64,000 nucleotides of DNA from Limnanthes douglasii subsp. nivea. Lineage: Eukaryota > Streptophyta > Magnoliopsida > Brassicales > Limnanthaceae. The DNA is taken from positions 79,778,273 through 79,842,272 of the forward strand of contig JAUPFV010000003.1 of NCBI GenBank assembly GCA_036936605.1, in the 5' to 3' direction. The notes under the pieces are model-generated. The model did no database searches and was not told where the DNA came from. It worked only from the letters and a program-made list of their open reading frames with translations. The position numbers and the translations under genes are program-made. Below, piece by piece: positions 10,901 to 20,685 of this stretch (position 1 is the first letter of the stretch; each line of letters opens with the position of its first letter).

Positions 10901-11298
10901 TGGTGTTGGGGATGTAGATGATGGGCGCGGAATAAAGTCTTGGGGAATTTCCCATCTTTGTTTATTAGGATCACTTATTTTGACTCTAAGACGATCTTTT
11001 GATTCAAAGCTGCACAAACAAACATGAAAATAAGTACCTTATAGACCTATGATGATCATAATGTATATATAGATAGATACCTGGCTGTAATTTTGAGAGT
11101 CTGAATATCAGGTCCATAAACAGAAGAAGCTTTGATCAAAGCAAGCTCAGCTGTTAATGAGTTTGTGTTAGAACCAACTGATGAAATCTTATACCCAAAC
11201 CCAATTTGTTGATCGTCTCCATAAGACACCCAAACCAGAAAAACAGATAAAACCAAGAAAACATGAAGTGATAGTGAACTATTCTTTTGTCTTTCCAT
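7975..11298 (-). CDS. Alpha-glucosidase, glycoside hydrolase family 31, secreted
   Basis: Five exons with GT-AG introns join without a frame break: 11298-11081, 11009-10015, 9920-9690, 9605-8953 and 8874-7975, giving 998 aa. The start is the first ATG (MERQKNSS...), about 50 bp after a TATA box. Residues 1-27 form a signal peptide (hydrophobic [16 protein letters not shown]). Family landmarks are the GH31 N-terminal domain, PYWSFG and GFHQCRYGY, the nucleophile motif GIWIDMNE (Asp about 553), the acid/base motif HWTGDN (Asp about 652), [14 protein letters not shown], and the C-terminal beta domains. By family knowledge it releases glucose (or xylose in relatives) from the non-reducing ends of alpha-linked glucans, in the apoplast or vacuole. 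It is about 100 aa longer than usual because of a Ser/Pro-rich insertion at residues about 98-220. A neutral or acid alpha-glucosidase is more likely than alpha-xylosidase, but the substrate cannot be fixed from sequence. It appears intact. Confidence 0.93.
10570..10935 (-). repeat. Hexanucleotide/triplet repeat coding a Ser/Pro-rich insertion
   Basis: Plus-strand GGAGAT / GGAGAAGTGGAT / GATGAGGAT units repeat with point variation over about 365 bp inside exon 2 of the alpha-glucosidase. On the coding strand they give [10 protein letters not shown] and SSSSSP runs. The repeat unit is a multiple of three throughout, so the frame is kept. A larger-order repeat is visible: the Tyr-containing block ([20 protein letters not shown]) occurs twice. 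Confidence 0.85.
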
Positions 11299-11348
11299 TG
11301 TGTTGTTGTTGTTGTAAGGTGATGCTCTAACCACCGGCCATCTTCACA

Positions 11349-11356
11349 TATTTATA
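11349..11356 (-). promoter_or_regulatory. TATA box of the alpha-glucosidase gene
   Basis: The minus strand reads GACTATAAATATGTG. It lies 51 bp ahead of the ATG at 11298, leaving a leader of roughly 20 nt that includes a (CAA)n-like run. Confidence 0.6.
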
Positions 11357-11359
11357 GTC

Positions 11360-12032
11360 TTAAAACAAAAGATTTAGATAAGATTTGGAATGTTTTCATA
11401 TCCAATTCATCCAATAAAATTATCAAGAGAAAATGAATTCGGTTATCAACCATATTCAAAAGTCAATTAACACCAATAAGACCATGATTTGTAACTGATT
11501 TTAAATTTGGTTACCATATCTTTTGTGACAATCTCAATTTGCAAATTAGTTGCTGATACAATTTATACATGTATATTCTTTTCTCTTTATGGCATGGTCA
11601 AATTCAACATATTTTTCTCTTTATTGCATGGTCAAATACTAATAAAAATTTTATATTTTTATCCTAAACTTTATCTTATCTATTTAGGTTTTGGACACAG
11701 AAGTTGTAAAAGTAGATATGCATAATTTTTCACTAAATTTCTATCTATTTGTAATAGTACAAAGAATTTTCATGTCTCCTTTATTACACTTTCACCTAAA
11801 TTTTATCTAACTACATTTTGAAGCCAAAGGAACATTATTTAACCTTACAAATTATAATACATGATTTGTAGGTATCATGTGGTAGCTGATTTTACATAGA
11901 AAACAATCTTTTTATTTAAATCTTCTTTTTTTTTTCTTTTTTTTTTCTTTTTCGTTTTTATTTTTTAACTGACAATAGATTGTCTAAATGAAATTTGTAT
12001 CTATATATGAGTATATAATTATGTATCATATT
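11360..12032. other. Intergenic: alpha-glucosidase promoter region and LINE insertion flank
   Basis: AT-rich sequence with a T-rich low-complexity run at about 11925-11965. It should hold the upstream regulatory region of the alpha-glucosidase. I see no gene or recognisable element here. Confidence 0.4.
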
Positions 12033-12044
12033 TTATCATCCGTA
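12033..12044 (+). repeat. Left target-site duplication of LINE-A
   Basis: TTATCATCCGTA here matches TTATCATCTGTA at 18167-18178 with one mismatch. The right copy directly follows the poly(A) run, as expected for target-primed reverse transcription. Confidence 0.6.
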
Positions 12045-12195
12045 AACATTAAGGGGTAACAGTAGTAGAAAGTTGAGGGATGGTGAATATTCGATGGCCC
12101 AAGAAACACTCCAAGATCTAGTCTTGGGCTTCTTGATTTCAAGGCCTAATCGGAGCGTCTCTCAACCCTAATCAACTTCTTTCTTCTCTCTATCA

Positions 12196-13675
12196 ATGCA
12201 GTCAACACATTCGTCTCTTCCTCTCGAAGAGCTCCAAAACCCGATATCAAACCTTCATCTACAAAATCAAACGCACTTCCCAAATCTTACTCGAGATAGG
12301 ATTCAATCGACTAATGTCTTGTAACTCCCTGTTGCTCAAGACAAGTTCTACGAAAACCCTATTTTCGAAGGGGAAATTTCAAATCAGAATCAATCCAAGG
12401 ATGATTCCAAGGGACAGAAGCCAGATTCAAGACCGATGTTTGCTGAGGTGCTAAAAAAGAATACGGGAGGGATCTATCCAGAAGAAAATGCAAGAAAAGA
12501 TCAAACTTTTTTGCATGCTAAAGTCTCAACAGGAGTGGAAGATGGATACACTTTCGTCAAATTTGACGAATCAGATAAGATCAAACTCTCTTCCCTTTCT
12601 AAATTCACGTTAATTGCAAAGTTTTCGTTTGGATCCCCTTCTGTGTCTGATTTTAGGGTTTATTTAGAATCTTTCAGATTCATGGGAAATTTCAGTGTGT
12701 TTAAATGGGATTATAGGCATATTTTTGTTGAATTCGATGATTTAGTTGATGTTAAAACTTTTTGGAAACGAACTGTTAGAACTATGGGTCTATTCACCTT
12801 TAGAATTCTTAGGTGGTCAACTGATTTCAACCCCAAACGGGAGTCTCCTTTGACTCCCGTTTGGATTTCTTTTCCCAGAATTCCTGAACATATGTATAAC
12901 TCTGATACCATAGAACATATTGCAAAGGTAATTGGTTTGCCTTTGAAAACATGGATACCATACAAAAATAGGGCTAGTTATAACATTTGTAAGGCTTGGA
13001 CTGTTGTTGATACCTCAAGTCTTCTTCCCCAAAGACTTTGGATAAGCTTTGGGGATCGAGACGGTTACTAGCAAGATGTCATTTACAATGACAAACCTGC
13101 TTACTGTTAAAAATGTAGACATCTAGGACACAGTGAACCCAGTTGTAAAGTTGAGGAATTAAGTCATAAAAACAATTAAATTTGCAAGTAAATGCTATAA
13201 AACATATGAGATATGGATTCCTAAACTTAAATCTGTGATAGTTCCCAGTGAGAATGAAACTAGTGAGCATGTTAATGATAATCAGGAACTACTTAATAAA
13301 GATGTTGGAATAAACATTAATAATTCTTTATCTTTGAAGACAGATGATAATTGCTTAGTTTTTAATCAAAATTTGAACCCTCCTGTTTTAAATGATAGTG
13401 ATGTTATTGAGGCCTTACACTCTATAAACCTTGGCAATACTTTTAATATACTGAATGAGGACAATATTTCTGATAAGGAATTGTGTGATATCTCTAGTGA
13501 TAGACTAAATTTAAGTCTCCCAAACTCTTCAATGAATAGACATATAGATATTCCTAATAAGATAAGTAATAAGAAGCCTACCAAAGTTAAAATTAAAGGT
13601 CTTAAGAATAACTTAATCAACAAACCTCTATCTTTCAAAGGATCTATAAGATCCTCAAAAATACTTAAAAAATGA
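12196..13675 (+). pseudogene. LINE-A ORF1 (gag-like, DUF4283 plus CCHC knuckle), broken
   Basis: The frame opens at ATG 12196. A TAA interrupts it at 12322, after which it continues through PMFAEVLKKNTGGIYP and a DUF4283-like region (about 12540-13060: KFTLIAKFSFGSPSV, FRFMGNFSVFKWD, TFRILRWSTDF, WISFPRIPEHMYN). It has a TAG at 13069, then the zinc knuckle with CX2CX4HX4C spacing, whose second position is a TAA at 13108. After a frame change, the tail at 13235-13675 is Asn/Asp/Lys-rich. The last codon overlaps the ORF2 start (ATGA). In relatives this protein binds the element RNA. Confidence 0.75.
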
Positions 13676-16600
13676 CAGTCTCTTTTTTGAATTGGAATGC
13701 CAGAGGAGTTGGTAATATTAACACAATTAGAAGAATTAAAAATTTAACTAAAAAGTTTTCAATTGACCTTATAGTTATTCAAGAACCTATCATGTCTAAT
13801 GAAAAAATAGATAAAACTTCTAAAAAGTTAGGCTTTGATCAATACTTTGGTAATAAAAACATCAAAATCTGGATATTTTGGAAAAACTCTTATAAAATCA
13901 ACATTATCTTAGATTCTGACCAATTAGTCCATACTATGGTAAACCATTCTGACTCTGTGGAAGAGTTTCTGGTTACCATAGTATATGTAAAATGCAATAG
14001 GCTTCTAAGAATGACCATGTGGAACCAATTGAGAGATATATCAAACAATATTTCTAATGAACCTTGGGTAGTTGTTGGAGATTTTAACACTATCTCCAAT
14101 GCTAGTGAACAAATAAATTGTGTTACACTGTGTATGGACTCAATGGAGGACTTTAATAATATGATTCTTGACTGTAGTCTTGAGGATCCAGGATTCTCAG
14201 GTACTAATTTTACATGGACTAATAGCCATAAATGGAAAAGATTAGACCGAGCTTTGCACAATGATAAATGGAGAGAAAAATTTAATGTAACAAGGGTGAG
14301 GCATCTGACCAGAACAGGGTCAGATCACTCACCCTTATTAATTTCAGTCTCATCAGTGTTAACTGATCATAAACCTCCTTTTAGGTTTCAAAACATGTGG
14401 TTAAGTCACCCTAATTTCTTATTAACAGTTGAAAATAATTGGTTGAATCCTTTAGATCTACCTCATCATTTCAATTTCATTCATTTATTCTGGTTTAAGC
14501 TCAAAAGACTTAAAACTCATTTAAAAAACTGGAATAAAGATATCTTTGGTAACATTTTCTATTGCATTGAAAAAACTGAAGAGGAAATTAGTATATTGGA
14601 AAGTTTGTTAGAGGTTTCTTACTCTATAGAAAACAATAGGAAACTCTCTGAACTAAAGTCTAAGCATCTGGTTTTATTAGCTAGGGAAGAAACTTTCTGG
14701 TTACAAAAGAGTGCTTCTAAATGGTTAAAAGATGGTGATAAAAACACTAAGACTTTTCATAATTATGTTAAGAAGAAGAGGTCTAGAAATAGGATAGATG
14801 AAATTTTTGTTAACAATGAAAGATTAGATGACCAAAATCTTATAGGTGATTCAGCTGTTACCTATTTTCAGAACTCCTCAATACAAAAGATGTACCAGAT
14901 GAACCTATACCTGATTTTCCTCTTGATATTATTCCAAAACTAGTTAGTGATCTTGATAATCTATCCCTATTAGCTAAGCCTACTTTAGATGAGGTATATA
15001 GTGTGATTAACGGTTTAAACAGTTCTAGTGTCTCTGGAGTTGATGGTTTCAACTCCAGATTCTATAGTGAATGTTGGTTTATAATTAAGGAGGATCTAGT
15101 AAAAGCTATATCTGATTATTTTGATAAAGTTAGCTTCCCTCAAGGAATGTTTGCCACTTCTATTTGCTTAATACCAAAGAAATCACATGCTAAATCTTGG
15201 TCTGAGTTCAGACCACTTAGTCTATGCTCTGTTTTTAACAGAATTATATCTAAACTTATTAATAATAGACTAAGTATATTATTGCCTAAACTAATCTCTA
15301 GAGAACAAGGGGCATATGTTCCAAATAGAACTATACAAGAGAACATACTGATTACATAAGAGTTGGTCAATGATTTAAACAAAAAACAGAGGGGTAGTAA
15401 TATTATTATTAATTTGGATATGAAGAAAGCCTTTGATAAACTTAATTTTAAGTTCATATACCAAGTCTTGAGATCCTTTGGTTTTAGTATTCAGGTTATT
15501 AACTTAATTAAAAAGAGCATAGAGCATATTCAATACTCAATGATTATTAATGGTTTTGCATATGGTTATTTTAAATCTTCTAATGGCATTAGGCAGGGGG
15601 ATCCTTTATCCTCATCTCTTTTCATATTAGCTGAAGAATTCCTTATTAGAGGAGTGAATAAAAGTATAGCTTTAGATCCCTCTCAAATTTTTAAAACCAG
15701 AAGTTCTATTACATATAAATTGTCTGGCATTTTCTGATGATGTACTCTTGTTTTTAAATGCCTCTGTAAGAAATCTTAAAACGATAGGAAGGTTTTTGTT
15801 AACTTATCGAATCTTATCAGGACAACAAATAAACTTACAGAAAACATCTTTTGTGGTGCCATCAATATTGACTAGACCTAGAATTAGAACTCTAGAAGTC
15901 CTACTTGGATTCAATCATAGTATTTTACCTTTTAAACACTTAGGAATACCAATCTTCCTAAAGAATAAGAATTCATATTATGATGAAATTATAAATAAGA
16001 TCAGAATGAGTATAGATCATTGGAACTCTAAAGCTTTATCTTTTATAGGTAGATTGAATTTAATCAAATCTGTTCTATTAGCTTACCCTTTATACTATAT
16101 GCAGTGTATTTCAATACCTAAATCCATTATTAATAGGATCAATAAGCTTCTTAATAAGTTCTTATGGGGTCATTCAGAAAACAATAAAACAATAATATGG
16201 AAATATTGGCTTAGTCTATGTAAACCCTTTAGTGAAAATGGTTTAAACCTTAGAGATCTTTCAACAATTCAAGAAGCTTTATCATACAAATTGTGGTATA
16301 ACTTTAGGACTAATAAAACTTTATGGGCTAACTTTCTATATAATAAGTATTGTTCTAATCTTCATCCTTTACAAGTCTTATCTAAGCAATTTGATTCACA
16401 TAGTTGGAAAAGGATGTTAAAAGTCAGGACCAAAGCAGAAGAACATATATATTGGGAAATATGGAAAGGGAATGTAGACTTCTATTTAGATAGATGATTT
16501 GATAGGAACCCAATTTTTCAATTGAACTATAATGAATCTAACACCTGGTACACCTATACTAAGGTTAATGAATACTGGCTTAACCACTCTTGGGACCTGA

Positions 16601-17802
16601 CAAAACTTAAGGATGATATCAATAATGATTTAGTTATTAACAAAATAGTCTATATTAGAATCAATCAAAATAATGATGATTTGATCATCTGGAGACTCTC
16701 TCCAGATGGAAATTTCAATCTTAAACAAACTGTTGATAGTTTAAGAATCAAACATGTCCAATCTTCTTTTAAAGGTAAAATTTGGAATAATATAACACCC
16801 ACAAAATGTTCTATAACACTATGGAGAGTTTTAAACAATCTTATTTCTGTTGACACCAATATCCAAAATAGAGGTATAAGTTTAGTCTCTAAATGTCAAT
16901 TCTGTTTTGATTATGAATCCCTTAATCACTTGTTTGTTAGTTGTCCAATGATATGGAAGGTCTGGTCCTATTTCTCTAACACTTTCAAAATTTTAGTTGG
17001 AAGCTATATGTCAATTAATCATATAGTTAATAGATGGTTCTCTTCTTCTCAATCTAGAATACATATTAGAACTATTATCCCTTCTTTGATAGTTTGGTCC
17101 ATTTGGATGGCTAGAAATAAGATGAAACATGAGGGTAGACTTTGTTCAGATATTACAATAATAAAACAAGTTAAATCTATGTTTTTTTGTCTCGATAGAT
17201 CATCTTTATTAAAAAGAAAGCATTGGAGACATGATTTGTACATAGCTAAAGAATTAGATTGTCACAATCACAGTTCTGATAGTAAAACCAGTTTATACAT
17301 CAAATGGCATCCCCCTGCTACCAATAGACTCAAGCTTAATTGTGATGGTTCTTCATTGCATAATGGAGAATCTAGTAGTGGTTTTATTCTAAGGAACCAT
17401 AGTAGTGAGTTAGTTGAGGGTCAAGGTCTCCTAATAGGCAAGAGTTCACCTGTTGTTGCTGAAACATTAGCTTTATTATATGGATTACAATACTGTTTTA
17501 AGAACAATCTGACTCTTATAGATATTGAAACTGATTCCCTTCAATTATTCAATATGCTAGCTTATAATAAGTTCCCCTCTTATTTAACTAAAGTATTATC
17601 ATGTTGCAGAAAATTGTTTTCATCAAAGATGACATTAAAACATGTTTTTAGAGAAGAAAATGTATCTTCAGATTGGATAGTTAAGTATGCTTTGGAAAAG
17701 AAGCACGACTGTGTTTTCAATGGTTTGAACTGTCCTAGCCCGCTCAATGCTATTCTTCTGTTAGAAATCTTGAATTTGGGCTACTTTAGATTTTCAGATT
17801 AA
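13672..17802 (+). pseudogene. LINE-A ORF2 (endonuclease, reverse transcriptase, RNase H), broken
   Basis: The endonuclease (AP-type) starts at once: FLNWNARGVG, IQEP, WVVVGDFNTI and GSDHSPLL (13680-14340). Reverse transcriptase blocks follow: FRPLSLCSVFNRIISK (about 15205), INLDMKKAFDKL (about 15410), GIRQGDPLS (about 15588) and FSDD in place of the usual FADD/YADD (about 15735). A zf-RVT-like region lies at 16770-16990. A plant RNase H domain (LNCDGSSLHNGESSSGF, AETLALLYGL, ETDS) ends the protein at 17802. Breaks: a frame change near 14880, TAA at 15357, a frame change near 15720 and TGA at 16495. The frames otherwise stay open for long runs, so the decay is modest. Confidence 0.85.
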
Positions 17803-18166
17803 TATACTAACCTTTTATGACAGGTATCTACCTGACCATTGTTTTGTTTTCTCTTTGCAGGTATTTAACAAGGATAATCAGGCATTAAGATTTACCTATA
17901 CCAGAAACTCTAAGAAGTAGTAGATTGAAGATCAGGAAGATGGAGCATAAATATCTTAAAGGAATCAAGAACAACATACATCTTGAAGATCCAACAAGGA
18001 TGTATTCTCAAAAGGATGATCAAGATTCAAACGAAATGTTACCTTAACATTTCAGTTGTTTTAAGATTTGAGATACTGCTTTAAGTTGTAATACTATTAG
18101 ATTAGAGATCTAAACTCTGATTGTATTTCTTTCAACATCAATAAAAGATTTTGTTTGCAAAAAAAA

Positions 18167-18178
18167 TTATCATCTGTA
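18167..18178 (+). repeat. Right target-site duplication of LINE-A
   Basis: TTATCATCTGTA directly follows the A-run that ends at 18166 and pairs with 12033-12044. Confidence 0.6.
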
Positions 18179-18182
18179 TAAG

Positions 18183-18298
18183 TTATAAAAAATAATTTTA
18201 TATGGGCACATTTTTAAAAATATATAAAAAAAATCAACCATATATAAAAAATAATTTTATATTGGCACATTTTTAAAAATATAAAAAAAAATCAACCT
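18183..18298 (+). repeat. Two-copy tandem duplication, about 57-bp unit
   Basis: The unit containing TAATTTTATATGGGCACATT, an AT-rich run and AAATCAACC is repeated almost exactly, with a few substitutions such as TGGG to TTGG. It lies directly downstream of LINE-A in AT-rich sequence. Confidence 0.7.
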
Positions 18299-19769
18299 CA
18301 TTGTTTATATTTTTATTAATGTTATTTTTATTTATAACAAAAAGTGTGTTTTATGAATTTTGTCTTATTACTTTATATAGTTCGACTTCCTTCAATACTA
18401 ATTTTATTTTTAATTTATAATTTGCGCCTTTTTTTATTGGTCTAATTTCGTGTCAAGGATAACTCATGGAGAATAAGATTTAAGGTTATCCTCGAGTGAA
18501 CTCTTGGTTCATAATTCTAAACTCGTTCTTATATTTACCCTTTCGATTTTCTATCCTCAATCAAACAAGTCTAGGATTTTTTATTGATCGTCTATATAGT
18601 CAATTTTGACACAAGTTCTCGTTAACTGTTATTTTTTTACATTTTAAAAATGACATAATTTTTCGCGCCACTTATAGAGTATTATGGATGATCCAAATCG
18701 TCTTTCTCATTGTGAATCCCAAACATCAGTGGACAATAAATACAAACACATGTGTCATTCTCAACCATGATGCACCAAGAATAGAATACAAACTATCTTC
18801 TACGGGTCATTTATGTCTAAGATTACTTATGCCTCAAAATCACCATATATTGGAGTAGCATCCTTTTTAAAACCTGTTGAAGTCCTCTTCGGTTGGCTAA
18901 TTGAAAATATTTGTTTCCCTTCGTTATAACAACTATTTAAAAATATGTTAAGCAAACTATGAGTCTCAACCAATATAGATGGAAAACATTTATTCTTACC
19001 ATATCAATTGTAATAAGGATTGTATCCTCATGAGGTTTGAAACATCATCATCAAAGTGTTTAAAATATTCATGATTCATTTGGAGATAATTCAACTTTTG
19101 GCCTCCATGTTGCACCTCAAGGTCTAAATATTGACTATTTCCAGATAACTTAGTAATTCTAGGGACTGAATCTCTTCCCACAATTCTACAAAGTAATCTG
19201 TGGTTTGAATTTAAGTCCAAATAATTATCAAATTCATTCAAGATTATAAGATTTTTTCTTGTATCATGTCTACTACTGAAGCTTCTATTCTTAGAGCCTT
19301 AGCTCTTTCTACATAATTTATTCATATATTTCTTTCCTTTTGTCGGTATTTTTATGGCCTCTTACAGTTTACCATCTTCAATAAGGTATGCATATTCTCT
19401 CTTAGCTCCCAGAAGTCACACGTATAATGACCAACATCCTTTTGATACTTACTATTAATGAGAACTAAACATTAAATAAAACTAATAAAACTAACAAAAC
19501 TATCTGTTTTGCAATAAAGTTTAGCTTTGTATGGTTAATTATGTAAATACTTTGTCATCAAATTAATCTATCCGCTAGATTTTATTCATTTTTCGTTGTT
19601 CTGACCATGACTAGAGGATCTTTTATTGATGAAGGGGTCGGTTGAGTTTTTTTTTAGATATAGTATGACTTGAGATTGAACTAATTGTTGAGATTGAGAG
19701 GAACTGTAGTAAGAGATCTAAGTGAAAATAAGAGTAGTTTAACATAACCCTTAGTCGTAACGTTTTATC
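18299..19769. other. Gene-poor AT-rich interval between LINE-A and Tat-A
   Basis: No recognised gene. An 81-aa minus-strand open frame at 19241-18996 (containing VQHGGQKLNYLQMNHEYF) with further broken frames around it looks like decayed coding sequence, but I cannot assign it to a family. It may be a remnant of another element. Confidence 0.3.
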
Positions 19770-19774
19770 CATAT
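19770..19774 (+). repeat. Left 5-bp target-site duplication of Tat-A (CATAT)
   Basis: CATAT directly precedes the left LTR and is repeated exactly at 30317-30321 directly after the right LTR. Confidence 0.9.
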
Positions 19775-20254
19775 TGGTGTGGATAAAAGTAGCCTGAGGG
19801 TAGGCTGGTAATTTCAAGCGGAGTTTTAAGGCGGCGTGAGGGTGTTTCACGGTGGTGTGAGGGTGTTTAAGGGTGTTTCAAAGTGCTTTTAATGTGGAGA
19901 AAGAATTGAGCAGCTTGGCAGCAGTAAATTTTGTCACCCATAGTTAATGCTGGTGGTTGGGTATTTATAGTGTGATATTTGGGCCCTTATGGGCTTTCGG
20001 GTCATGTTTAATGGACCCGGGTCATGTTTAAAGACCCATGAGTTTTAAGCAGATGGGCAGGTAGCTTAGTCAGATAGTGTTTAGGTTTTTTAGTACTTTA
20101 GTCATAGTTCGAACTGCCTTAGGCTTGCAGTGTTCGAAGTCATCTGCCCGGTTCAAAAGTCCTGTCCGAATTAAGTTCTTGGGTCATGTCCGGTTTACGG
20201 AGAGATTTACTTTGGGCTGCCCTTCCGGGGAGCACTTCGAATTCGGACTCATCA
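19775..20254 (-). repeat. 3' LTR of Tat-A (480 bp)
   Basis: On the minus strand it begins TGATGAGTCCGAATTCG and ends ATCCACACCA, with TG...CA ends. It matches 29837-30316 except for about three substitutions. Confidence 0.95.
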
Positions 20255-20268
20255 GGAGCCCCTTTTTT
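20255..20268 (-). other. Probable polypurine tract of Tat-A
   Basis: The minus strand reads AAAAAAGGGGCTCC directly ahead of the 3' LTR, the position where plus-strand DNA synthesis is primed. The purine run is interrupted by CTCC next to the LTR, so the exact primer end is uncertain. Confidence 0.5.
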
Positions 20269-20584
20269 AGGTATTTGAACAAGTGTCCTTGTCAAAGAAC
20301 TGAAAAACAGTCCGATTTAGGAAGTGGTTTTTCAATTCGAAGAGAGTTGAGGACGGACCCGGACAGACCAATCGTTACGAATTCCAAACGGTTCTTGTCA
20401 GAGTTAGTGGGACACGTGTCACTCTCTGGTTGGTCACTTTAGCCGTTTTTTCACCTTGAAATTCGCACCACTTTCTCGAACAAGTTACCTCTTTTAAATG
20501 TCATTAATGACATCAGTGCCGTCTTTTAATCATTGCCCAACTTTTCGGATTCTCCTAGGAATCAACCCCTTTTTTCACATTTAC

Positions 20585-20590
20585 TATAAA
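20585..20590 (+). promoter_or_regulatory. TATA box ahead of the Tat-A antisense gene
   Basis: TTACTATAAATTC on the plus strand lies about 100 bp before the ATG at 20686 and outside the LTR. It is followed by a CT-rich leader (CTCGCTATCTCTTTCACTC). This fits a dedicated promoter for the antisense gene. A chance match in AT-rich DNA is possible. Confidence 0.45.
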
Positions 20591-20685
20591 TTCTATTCAC
20601 CTTTCACAGCCTCGCTATCTCTTTCACTCTGCCATTTTACCCAAAGCTTTATCTCTCTAAAACTTCAAAATTTCCTTAGTTGTTT

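Larger units (their letters stand above)
12045..18166 (+). mobile_element. LINE-A: near full-length L1-type non-LTR retrotransposon
   Basis: It runs from about 12045 to a poly(A) tail ending at 18166 and is bounded by a 12-bp imperfect target duplication. Order: short 5' UTR, ORF1 (12196-13675) with a gag-like RNA-binding region and a CCHC knuckle, ORF2 (13672-17802) with endonuclease, reverse transcriptase, zinc-binding region and C-terminal RNase H, then a 3' UTR with AATAAA at about 18140. Several stops and frameshifts make both ORFs non-functional as read. The C-terminal RNase H and DUF4283-like ORF1 place it in the plant L1 group. It probably retains its 5' end, which is unusual for a LINE. 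Confidence 0.88.

Noticed and set aside
10576..11027. Long plus-strand frames rich in Met/Glu or Asp/Gly across the alpha-glucosidase.
   Set aside because: They are antisense readings of the hexanucleotide repeat that codes the Ser/Pro segment. The minus-strand exon has correct splice sites and GH31 motifs.
11507..11725. A 72-aa plus-strand frame upstream of LINE-A.
   Set aside because: AT-rich, hydrophobic by composition, no homology seen and no promoter or splice context.
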